Assembly (NCBI GenBank): GCA_964413185.1
Contig: CAYPSX010000098.1
Coordinates: forward strand, 1 to 13,894
DNA length: 13,894 nucleotides
Reading direction: 5' to 3'
Origin: Salinivirga sp964413185
Lineage (GTDB): Bacteria > Bacteroidota > Bacteroidia > Bacteroidales > Salinivirgaceae
In this document: piece after piece, positions 7,994-13,886 of the stretch
Position numbering within the stretch: the first letter of the stretch is position 1
How the letters are laid out: each line of letters starts with the position of its first letter
Notes under the pieces: generated by a model
Databases searched by the model: none
Seen by the model: the letters and a program-made list of their open reading frames with translations, nothing else
What the model was told of the DNA's origin: nothing
Made by a program: the position numbers and the translations under genes

Positions 7994-8231
7994 ACTTTTT
8001 CTTAGCTTCACGCATTACCTCTCTGTGGGGTATGGTTTCATTTTGCTCGTCTTCTTTTAAAGATATTTCAATAGACTCTTTAACAGATTCAGGTATTTCA
8101 TCCCACCAGTCTGCTTCTTGCTCCTGCTTTAGCATACGGCTAATTTTTTCAAGTAAAGCAGGTCTGTTTGTGTTTAATATCAATTGTACTAACTCGAGTT
8201 TTTTTGTTTGCAAGTTCATATCTACATTCAT
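7983..8231 (-). CDS. Antitoxin of a decayed toxin-antitoxin pair (addiction-module component type)
   Basis: An 82-residue helical, acidic protein. The LELVQLILNTNRPALLEKISRML segment class, the DWWDEIPESVKESIEISL stretch and the HREVMREAKKKYGL end together match the small Bacteroidota antitoxins paired with RelE/ParE toxins, as I recall the family. The ATG at 8231 gives 82 residues. A second ATG at 8219 (MNLQTKKLELVQ) is equally plausible, because the -7 box at 8244-8251 would leave only about 7 untranslated bases before the first. The expected partner directly downstream is reduced to a stub, so this is an orphan antitoxin. It may autorepress or cross-neutralise a related toxin elsewhere. 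Confidence 0.7.
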   Translation of the reverse strand: MNVDMNLQTKKLELVQLILNTNRPALLEKISRMLKQEQEADWWDEIPESVKESIEISLKEDEQNETIPHREVMREAKKKYGL

Positions 8232-8243
8232 TTATTTCCTTTA

Positions 8244-8251
8244 CAAATTTA
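8244..8251 (-). promoter_or_regulatory. Putative -7 box of the antitoxin gene
   Basis: TAAATTTG on the minus strand matches TAnnTTTG and lies 13 bases before the first possible ATG and 25 before the second. No clear -33 TTTG was found at 18-20 bases upstream. Its closeness to the first ATG argues mildly for translation from 8219. Confidence 0.4.
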
Positions 8252-8323
8252 ACGATAAAAGTAAACATAAAGTTCGCTATAGTGCCCCTGTTTTTTGCGA
8301 CCTTACCAACTCAAAAAAAATCG

Positions 8324-8566
8324 TCAGGCTCCTGTAAACTTATCCCGGAAATCTTCAATCGCTGTTTGGGTGCCCATTACGGTTACCACATCGCCTTTTT
8401 TGAGTAGTGTGTCGCCATGCGGAATTTCAACATCATTACCGTGTTTGACCAAAATAAGCTCCCCATCTTTATAGAACAGGATTTTTTTAATGCGCACTTT
8501 GTTCATTGAGCTTTTTAAAATGGTAATATCTTCGAAGTATTCTTTATCAAATAACTGAACATCATC
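8324..8566 (-). pseudogene. Severed TrkA-C (RCK_C) domain, gene remnant
   Basis: The frame is open for 80 codons from just after a TGA at 8567-8569 to a stop at 8324, but has no start codon before residue 21 (ATG at 8506). It reads like one complete TrkA-C regulatory domain: VQLFDKEYFEDI, then ILVKHGNDVEIPHGDTLLKKGDVVTV, then a terminal helix TAIEDFRDKF; the long middle part spans codons about 37-62. TrkA-C normally ends a K+ uptake subunit, an antiporter or a CLC-type channel of several hundred residues. Nothing of a membrane or NAD-binding part precedes it; upstream all frames carry stops and then the promoter of the next gene. It is therefore probably the C-terminal leftover of a deleted transporter gene. 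A short expressed 60-residue protein from 8506 cannot be excluded. Confidence 0.6.
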
Positions 8567-8589
8567 TCATTAAAAAGTCATTAACATTA

Positions 8590-8597
8590 TAAATTTG
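8590..8597 (+). promoter_or_regulatory. Putative -7 box of the 8643 membrane-protein gene
   Basis: TAAATTTG matches TAnnTTTG. A start site about 7 bases downstream would leave roughly 38 bases of leader before the ATG at 8643. It also rules out the TTG at 8595 as a real start, because that codon lies inside the box. No -33 TTTG was seen. Confidence 0.45.
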
Positions 8598-8642
8598 ACT
8601 TGTTTGTTTCAATTATTTACTTTTAACACAACAAATAAACAC

Positions 8643-9623
8643 ATGAATCCCAAAAATTTAATAAAAATGAAATCACTAACTTGTATTTTTTTTGCACTGC
8701 CGGCAATTCCTGTATTTGCCCAAAATACAGACACAATTGCAACTCAGGACACGCTTGAATCAATGAAAAACGTTATCGAAAAAACCTCCAACGGCTCCGG
8801 AGGGGAATTTTGGAACATTGTTGGGACTATTTTAATGGGGCTTGCTGCTCTTTTTATCATTGCCCACATGGTTTACACATTAATCACAACCAAACGTTTC
8901 AGGGAGCATAATTTTGATGTCGACTATTTCAAATCTGTAAGGCAGGAGAATGGCAAACCGGCCGAATCTTCCGAAGAAGAAAACCAACGATGCAGAGAAT
9001 TACTGGCCGATGCTTACAACGGCTGGTCATACATTATTGAAGACGAAGAAGGTTACGAATACCGCAGGCCCAACAAAATGAAAGAAATAAAAAGGGCTGA
9101 CAAAATTTTGAAAGAAGTAGCAGAAATTACTCCAACAGATGAAGATATTGTGGGAATATTTAATGAGTATAAAGCAGTTGTTGCCAGTAATGAAGCACGA
9201 TCGTTCGATGGCTCCAAAAAAATTATGTGGCTCGGTATTGGAATTGGCGTACTTATGTCGATAATTGTTGCAAGCACTGTACCCGACAAAGGGTTCATAG
9301 GAGCGTTGTTTACTATTGGACTTTTCTTTTTCATTCCTGTAGGTATATACTACATAGCAAGTTTTACTCCGCAGTTTCTGATTGAAAAAAGAGCAAACAG
9401 AGGAGGCGGAAATGTATCTTCGGGTTTAGTTGCCCTTGCCCTTGGCGTAATGGGAAGTGGCTTTACCGTTCGCACCCGCTACACCGACGGCACTTATGAA
9501 GACGATAACTCGGCACACGGCATGGCATTGATGCTGGGTATTTTTGTTATGCTTGTTGTGGCATTTACAATAATTATATGGGCGGTTGTGAACTACCTGA
9601 GAAATTATGTATTGTATTTTTAA
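8643..9623 (+). CDS. Membrane protein of unknown function, signal peptide and about five membrane segments
   Basis: A 326-residue protein that I do not recognise. Residues 1-27 form a signal peptide ending PVFAQ. A short polar stretch precedes a membrane helix at about 56-82. A long charged soluble part (83-192) follows, including SSEEENQRCRELLADAYNGW and a Lys/Glu-rich helix. Further hydrophobic segments lie at about 193-212, 217-242, 258-275 (Gly-rich) and 292-318. The segment RTRYTDGTYEDDNSAHG (277-293) links the last two. No catalytic motif is evident. The ATG at 8643 is chosen; ATG 8667 (MKSLTCIFF) would give a more compact signal peptide and is an equal alternative. It is monocistronic, with its own -7 box and a terminator right after the stop, convergent with another membrane-protein gene. 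Confidence 0.75.
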   Translation: MNPKNLIKMKSLTCIFFALPAIPVFAQNTDTIATQDTLESMKNVIEKTSNGSGGEFWNIVGTILMGLAALFIIAHMVYTLITTKRFREHNFDVDYFKSVRQENGKPAESSEEENQRCRELLADAYNGWSYIIEDEEGYEYRRPNKMKEIKRADKILKEVAEITPTDEDIVGIFNEYKAVVASNEARSFDGSKKIMWLGIGIGVLMSIIVASTVPDKGFIGALFTIGLFFFIPVGIYYIASFTPQFLIEKRANRGGGNVSSGLVALALGVMGSGFTVRTRYTDGTYEDDNSAHGMALMLGIFVMLVVAFTIIIWAVVNYLRNYVLYF

Positions 9624-9624
9624 T

Positions 9625-9664
9625 AAAAAAACAGCCGTACTCAAAAAGCACGGCTGTTTTTTTT
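9625..9664. terminator. Bidirectional intrinsic terminator between convergent genes
   Basis: A perfect 8-base stem ACAGCCGT (9631-9638) / ACGGCTGT (9650-9657), flanked by an A run on the left and a T run on the right, so each strand ends in a U tract after the hairpin. It begins one base after the stop of the plus-strand gene and ends 14 bases before the stop of the minus-strand gene at 9678. It would therefore terminate both transcripts. Confidence 0.88.
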
Positions 9665-9677
9665 AATTGTAAATATT

Positions 9678-10256
9678 TTAAACTTCTTCTGGAATATCAC
9701 CGGCAAGCTGGCCGTATACATAACCTTTGAGACCCAACATAAATGGAATCAAAAGAATCATATAAATAAATCCGAGGATTGGAGTAATCCAGCTAAAAAT
9801 AAATAATGGAATAACCAATACAATTTGTGCACCGAAAATAATCCATTTGTATCCGTAAGTAATTTTGTTACTTACATTCAATGCTTTATTGGCATTCAGA
9901 CCTTTATCAACAACCAAAAGAACGGCAAGCGTCCAGGCAATTGAAAGTACAATACCGGGAATAATAAGGAATAAAAATGCAATGTAAACACCTATTCCGC
10001 GTAAAGCAGTTACAAGGAAGAAATCTCCCATGTATTTCAGGTATTTCTTGTTAAAAATTTCTGTTGGGGAAATTACCTTGCCCCGGCTCAAGCTCGCAGG
10101 GATGGTGATGATGGCAATTGTTGTTCCAACATTAATGTATGGAATCCAAATTGTAAGAATCCATAAAATAACAGCGCCAATCAAAGAAAGAATGTTTTTA
10201 ATACCAATTTGATAGGCGTTTGATAACGCATCGCTAAAAGTGAATTTCTTTTCCAT
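9678..10256 (-). CDS. Multi-pass membrane protein, DUF975/YciC-like
   Basis: A 192-residue, very hydrophobic protein with about five or six membrane segments and no soluble domain. The N-terminus KKFTFSDALSNAYQIGIKNI is amphipathic. A central hydrophobic block ends in FLFLIIPGIVLSIAW (about 98-112), followed by VVDKGLNANKALNVSNKITYG. This LIIPGI...D.G..A..AL..S...T.G pattern is shared by several loosely related membrane families (DUF975, YciC, GDPD membrane domain). They are thought to be structural or transport-related and have no agreed biochemical function. The start at 10256 is preferred because residues fit the family N-terminus; an ATG at 10265 adds only three residues. A TATATTTG box lies 31 bases upstream. 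The terminator is shared with the convergent gene. Confidence 0.75.
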   Translation of the reverse strand: MEKKFTFSDALSNAYQIGIKNILSLIGAVILWILTIWIPYINVGTTIAIITIPASLSRGKVISPTEIFNKKYLKYMGDFFLVTALRGIGVYIAFLFLIIPGIVLSIAWTLAVLLVVDKGLNANKALNVSNKITYGYKWIIFGAQIVLVIPLFIFSWITPILGFIYMILLIPFMLGLKGYVYGQLAGDIPEEV

Positions 10257-10287
10257 AATATGCAATAATTTAGTTAGAGATTTCTTT

Positions 10288-10295
10288 CAAATATA
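10288..10295 (-). promoter_or_regulatory. Putative -7 box of the DUF975/YciC-like gene
   Basis: TATATTTG on the minus strand matches TAnnTTTG and leaves a leader of about 25 bases before the ATG at 10256. The nearest TTTG upstream (10318-10321, inside the end of the phosphomutase gene) is 22 bases away, longer than the 18-base spacing of the better promoters here. Confidence 0.45.
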
Positions 10296-10309
10296 AATAA
10301 TATTTCTGA

Positions 10310-11698
10310 CTAATTTGCAAATAAATTGTTAATATTCGTTTTGATTTTTTCTGAAAACGCTTTAGCTGATGCCTCGTCAGATGCTTCGCAATAAATACGT
10401 ATAATAGGCTCAGTATTAGATTTGCGCAAGTGCACCCACCCATTTTCAAAATCGATTTTAACCCCGTCTGTCAGATTAATTTTTTCATTACGGTAGATCG
10501 CTGCTATCTGCTCAAGCAATTTATCAACATTAAGTTCGGGTGTGAGTTGAATCTTATCTTTAATGATGATATATGACGAATATTTTTCTTTCAACACGGA
10601 AACGGTTGTGTTTTGCTTTGCCAAATAACTCAGGAACAAGGCTATTCCGACCAAAGCATCGCGACCGTAGTGCAATTCGGGATAAATTACACCGCCGTTA
10701 CCTTCTCCACCAATTACGGCGTTTGTTTCTTTCATTTTTTCCACAACATTGACCTCGCCCACAGCAGATGCATAGTACGATCCGCCATGTTCCCCGGTAA
10801 TATCGGCAAGGGCGCGTGAAGATGATAAATTGGAAACGGTATTGCCTTTTTTGTGTGACAAAATATAGTCGGCTACGGCCACAATGGTGTACTCTTCGCC
10901 GAACATCACCCCGTTCTCATCAATTAGCGCCAGCCTGTCGACATCGGGATCGACTACAATACCCAGATCGGCGCCAAATTCTTTCACTTTTTGGCATGTT
11001 TCGGCAACATTTTCGGGCAGCGGCTCGGCCGGATGGGCAAACCGACCGTTGGCCTCGCTGTTTACCTCAATAATTTCAGATACGCCCAATTGTTTTAACA
11101 AATCAGGGATGATTAACGCCCCTACCGAGTTGATACCGTCTACCACAACTTTAAATTGTTTTTGCGCGATGGCATTTTTATCGACCATTTCCAAATCGAG
11201 AATAGCCTGAATATGCTCCTGGTGATATGTCTCGTTTCGAATTTTTCCCAATTTTTCCACATCGGCATACAGGGTATTGCCCTGCTCCACAATGGAAAGA
11301 ATTTCAGCGCCGTTTTGTGCACTTAAAAACTCACCTTTGCTGTTGAGCATTTTCAGCGCATTCCATTGCTGCGGATTGTGCGATGCAGTCAGAATAAGCC
11401 CGCCATCGGCTGCGAAATGCACCACAGCCATTTCCGTGGTCGGTGTACTGGCCAGGTCGATGTCAATAACCTCTATTCCGCACGCACTTAATGTACCGTT
11501 TACAATCATTTTTACAATTTCGCCACTGATGCGTGCGTCGCGGCCAACCACCACGGTAAGATCATCGCGTTTTCGGGTATTTTTAAGCCACGTGGCATAA
11601 GCCGAAACAAATTTAACAATATCATCGGGGGTTAAATTATCGCCGGGCTTCCCTCCTATTGTGCCCCGGATTCCTGAAATAGATTTAATTAACGACAT
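10310..11698 (-). CDS. glmM: Phosphoglucosamine mutase (alpha-D-phosphohexomutase family)
   Basis: A 462-residue phosphohexomutase. GlmM converts glucosamine-6-phosphate to glucosamine-1-phosphate, on the way to UDP-GlcNAc for peptidoglycan and lipid A. All four domains are visible: an N-terminus with SGIRGTIGG (8-16), the catalytic phosphoserine loop TASHNP with S106 (104-109), the metal loop DPDVDR with D250, D252 and D254, the sugar-binding loop GGEGNGG (330-336), and the C-terminal phosphate site RKSNTEP (425-431). Length fits the family. The start at 11698 (MSLIKSISGIRG) is the family N-terminus; the frame extends to 11827 but that part runs through the promoter region. Specificity is uncertain because bacterial GlmM usually has GGEQSGH. 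Bacteroidota enzymes with GGEGNGG are commonly annotated GlmM, but phosphogluco- or phosphomannomutase activity is possible. A TATTTTTG box lies just upstream. Confidence 0.82.
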   Translation of the reverse strand: MSLIKSISGIRGTIGGKPGDNLTPDDIVKFVSAYATWLKNTRKRDDLTVVVGRDARISGEIVKMIVNGTLSACGIEVIDIDLASTPTTEMAVVHFAADGGLILTASHNPQQWNALKMLNSKGEFLSAQNGAEILSIVEQGNTLYADVEKLGKIRNETYHQEHIQAILDLEMVDKNAIAQKQFKVVVDGINSVGALIIPDLLKQLGVSEIIEVNSEANGRFAHPAEPLPENVAETCQKVKEFGADLGIVVDPDVDRLALIDENGVMFGEEYTIVAVADYILSHKKGNTVSNLSSSRALADITGEHGGSYYASAVGEVNVVEKMKETNAVIGGEGNGGVIYPELHYGRDALVGIALFLSYLAKQNTTVSVLKEKYSSYIIIKDKIQLTPELNVDKLLEQIAAIYRNEKINLTDGVKIDFENGWVHLRKSNTEPIIRIYCEASDEASAKAFSEKIKTNINNLFAN

Positions 11699-11711
11699 AT
11701 CTTTTTTTAAA

Positions 11712-11719
11712 CAAAAATA
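11712..11719 (-). promoter_or_regulatory. Putative -7 box of glmM
   Basis: TATTTTTG on the minus strand matches TAnnTTTG and lies 13 bases before the ATG at 11698, so the transcript would be almost leaderless (about 7 bases). No TTTG is found at the correct -33 distance. Confidence 0.4.
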
Positions 11720-11780
11720 AGAAAGTTTATCGACAATCGGAGACTTGCCCCGAATCGGTCTCGTATTAATTCCACCGAAA

Positions 11781-11855
11781 ACAAAAAAATAATTTGCCAA
11801 TTCCCCATATTTACTAATTTTGTGCAAAACAGTTTATATTATCATCTATGTTCGA
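11781..11855 (+). repeat. Promoter-leader repeat, copy 1 (of 2)
   Basis: A 75-base segment that recurs ungapped at 13820-13894 with 68 of 75 positions identical. It contains the A-tract, -33 and -7 boxes, leader, ATG and first codons of the DUF4157 gene. The two copies are 2039 bases apart and similarity stops abruptly upstream of 11781. The boundary suggests a duplicated or conserved cassette start rather than chance. Confidence 0.9.
11793..11822 (+). promoter_or_regulatory. Promoter of the DUF4157 gene
   Basis: TTTG (11793-11796), an 18-base spacer and TAATTTTG (11815-11822) fit the Bacteroidota -33/-7 consensus. An A7 tract (11783-11789) just upstream could act as an UP element. Both boxes, the A tract and the spacer length are preserved in copy 2 even though two spacer bases and the base before GCAAAACAG differ. 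The leader is about 20 bases and contains GCAAAACAGTTTATATTATCA, identical in both copies apart from the last positions before the ATG. Confidence 0.7.
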
Positions 11856-13233
11856 ATATGCTAACCGCCAACAGGCAAACGTTTTCACACAGGAAAAGCC
11901 GACCAGGTCTGCTAAAAAAGTTGATGTGGAGACCATCAACAAAATGCTGGAATCCAATGTTACCAATTTCTCTCCATTCGATGATGATGTGAAAGACAAC
12001 ACACAGCCATCAACACAAAAAACAGAAGAATGGCAGATGGAAAGCGCTCCGGGAAGCGACGGCACTACCACACACCTGCCCGGGGATGTTAAATCGCAAA
12101 TGGAGGCATCTTTTGACGCCGATTTTGATAATGTGAAAATTCACCGCGACAGTGAAAAAGCTTCCATTATTGGTGCAAAAGCCTACGCGCAGGGCAACGA
12201 AATACATTTCGCCCCCGGCCAATATAATCCGCAATCCACCGAAGGAAAAAAACTAATTGGCCACGAACTTGCGCACATAGAACAACAACGCAATGGCGGT
12301 GCAGCTTCCGGCAAACAGAAAAAATCAGCCTCCGCTGAAGCTACGGCAGACAAAGAAGCTGATGAAAAAGGCAACCAGGCCGCTCAAGGAAAAAAAGCTA
12401 ACGTAAAAGGAAGCAGCTCAAATATTTTGCAACTGAAAACAAATAACTTTGGACCCGGGGAGCCGCCCAATTATACGGTACAAATAAGTTTCAGTTATGT
12501 GGGTGGAAAAATGAGAATAAACCTGAACTTTACCGCCGTAAAAGAAATTGGTGATTTTTCGGGCTCGTATGGGTTTGGGGTTACCTACTATTCAAACTTC
12601 CTCAACACAGGCAAAAAAGGTTTTGAAATGAGAAACTCACTCATGCTGGGATACGAGGATGCCCAACAAAGAGGCGTAAACATGGGAACAAACTTGTGGA
12701 CTGGTTTTGGTGAAATGAGCGAATTTAACCAACGAACAGGTTTTATGAGCGCCAAAACAAAGAATTTAGGATTTTCGTATGAAAACGATGGCGCCCCGTT
12801 TGGGAAAATGGGATTAGGCGATGGTGGCGATAGTTATAGAACAGCCGCAGCATCTATTCAAATAGGCGAATTATCATTAAACACAAACCTCTTTACCGGC
12901 TTGCGCAATGAACTGAGCTTTTTCATTGAAAACTACATTCTTCCCGGAGGCAAAATGGGATATGCTTCAACAGGCAAATTTGGCGAAGAATACACGCATG
13001 GATTGGTTTACGAACAAGGGCCAAGATACAGGTACGGCGGATTGACCATGAATTATAAAGGAAAAAGCTTTGGTATTGATTCCGACAGATGGGTAAGACA
13101 TCCGTTTCAAAACATTCTGGCACACGATATTATCAAAGACCAAAGACAATTCGAGGTACTTACCAATGATATAAATAATGTATATAATGCATATCCATTC
13201 GGACTTTCAAAATTCACACTATGGGGAGAATAA
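11848..13233 (+). CDS. DUF4157 (eCIS core domain) protein with beta-rich toxin-like C-terminal domain
   Basis: A 461-residue modular protein without signal peptide. Residues 1-75 are a disordered polar head. Residues about 76-148 are a DUF4157/eCIS core domain: LPGDVKSQMEASFDADFDNVKIH, AYAQGNEIHFAPGQY and GHELAHIEQQ (zinc-protease-like HExxH at 139-143), with the family's EADxxGxxAA follow-on at 171-179. Residues 150-195 are an Ala/Lys/Glu linker. Residues about 205-461 are a Gly- and aromatic-rich beta domain, conserved-looking around YENDGAPFGKMGLGDG (311-326), DSYRTAAAS and WVRHPFQN (415-422). This resembles polymorphic toxin type 23 (Ntox23) as I recall it; I could not confirm it. DUF4157 marks cargo of extracellular contractile injection systems and other toxin exporters. 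The downstream lipoprotein gene overlaps by 13 bases, an effector-immunity arrangement. The start is fixed by the promoter. Confidence 0.85.
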   Translation: MFEYANRQQANVFTQEKPTRSAKKVDVETINKMLESNVTNFSPFDDDVKDNTQPSTQKTEEWQMESAPGSDGTTTHLPGDVKSQMEASFDADFDNVKIHRDSEKASIIGAKAYAQGNEIHFAPGQYNPQSTEGKKLIGHELAHIEQQRNGGAASGKQKKSASAEATADKEADEKGNQAAQGKKANVKGSSSNILQLKTNNFGPGEPPNYTVQISFSYVGGKMRINLNFTAVKEIGDFSGSYGFGVTYYSNFLNTGKKGFEMRNSLMLGYEDAQQRGVNMGTNLWTGFGEMSEFNQRTGFMSAKTKNLGFSYENDGAPFGKMGLGDGGDSYRTAAASIQIGELSLNTNLFTGLRNELSFFIENYILPGGKMGYASTGKFGEEYTHGLVYEQGPRYRYGGLTMNYKGKSFGIDSDRWVRHPFQNILAHDIIKDQRQFEVLTNDINNVYNAYPFGLSKFTLWGE

Positions 13234-13796
13234 AACTACATTTTGTGTATTTACTGATCGCGGCAACCATTGCAGGCTCATGTTCCCGGCAGGGAACAGA
13301 TCAACTTTTTAACAGGGGCAAAACAAACTCCCACGGACAGTATGTTCCCAAAAAAGACAATTACAAATTAAAAAACAAAAAAGGCTTTGTAAAGCCCGAA
13401 TGGCTGAGCACAAATGCCGTATATAAACTAACCAATCCGGCTGTTTTGGCAGAAAAAACACAAAAAAATACAGCACAAACCAAACGACATTACATTAAAT
13501 TTTACCCCGAAGGCCGATGCCTGAGCATCTATATTCCATACATTAATCAACTCACGGAAACAGACCTCAATCCGAACAACCCATATTGCTCAAAAGATTA
13601 TTACTACAGTGCCGATGGCGAAACAATACAATTTGAAAGCTTCGTATACGGAGAAGGCTATGGAAAATTCGTAATTTTGAACTACACCCCGGCCTCAAAA
13701 GGAGACTCGTTAATTCTGCAACAAAAAAAACTTCAACTTATTTACAAAAAAGAGCCCCTGCCCAACGGCTGGCAAACCTATCCTGCTAACTGGTAA
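13221..13796 (+). CDS. Small lipoprotein, candidate immunity protein for the DUF4157 effector
   Basis: A 191-residue protein with a lipoprotein signal peptide: basic MGRIK, a hydrophobic stretch and lipobox AGSC with the lipidated Cys at 21. The residues after the Cys (SRQG) lack the acidic cluster of the Bacteroidota surface-export signal, so it probably stays periplasm-facing. The mature part begins with a basic, Lys/Asn-rich linker (to about 65), followed by a beta-type domain with many Tyr and the pair YCSKDYYYS (about 127-135). I recognise no known family. The ATG overlaps the end of the DUF4157 gene by 13 bases, giving translational coupling, and the gene ends just before copy 2 of the promoter repeat. 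Position, size and coupling fit an immunity protein, and its location would imply that the toxin acts in or passes through the periplasm. Function is inferred from context only. Confidence 0.75.
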   Translation: MGRIKLHFVYLLIAATIAGSCSRQGTDQLFNRGKTNSHGQYVPKKDNYKLKNKKGFVKPEWLSTNAVYKLTNPAVLAEKTQKNTAQTKRHYIKFYPEGRCLSIYIPYINQLTETDLNPNNPYCSKDYYYSADGETIQFESFVYGEGYGKFVILNYTPASKGDSLILQQKKLQLIYKKEPLPNGWQTYPANW

Positions 13797-13831
13797 TTCA
13801 TTGTGCCGGATTTTTAAGCACAAAAAAATAA

Positions 13832-13861
13832 TTTGACATTTCCCCATAATTACTAATTTTG
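13832..13861 (+). promoter_or_regulatory. Promoter of the next cassette gene (copy 2)
   Basis: TTTG, 18 bases, TAATTTTG, the same geometry as the copy at 11793-11822. It follows the lipoprotein stop by 35 bases, so the next gene has its own promoter rather than relying on read-through. Confidence 0.65.
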
Positions 13862-13886
13862 CGCAAAACAGTTTATATTATCAATT

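Noticed and set aside
7933..8337. 134-codon plus-strand frame over the antitoxin
   Set aside because: It is Phe/Ser/Cys-rich antisense sequence of the antitoxin and its promoter; the minus-strand reading has recognisable family features.
10884..11210. 108-codon plus-strand frame opposite glmM
   Set aside because: It lies wholly antisense to a gene with complete family motifs, has no promoter box and a low-complexity Ser/Pro/Thr composition typical of antisense shadows.
13801..13823. Hairpin TTGTGC...GCACAA after the lipoprotein gene
   Set aside because: Only 6 base pairs with an 11-base loop and followed by A rather than T, so I do not call it a terminator; it may be chance.
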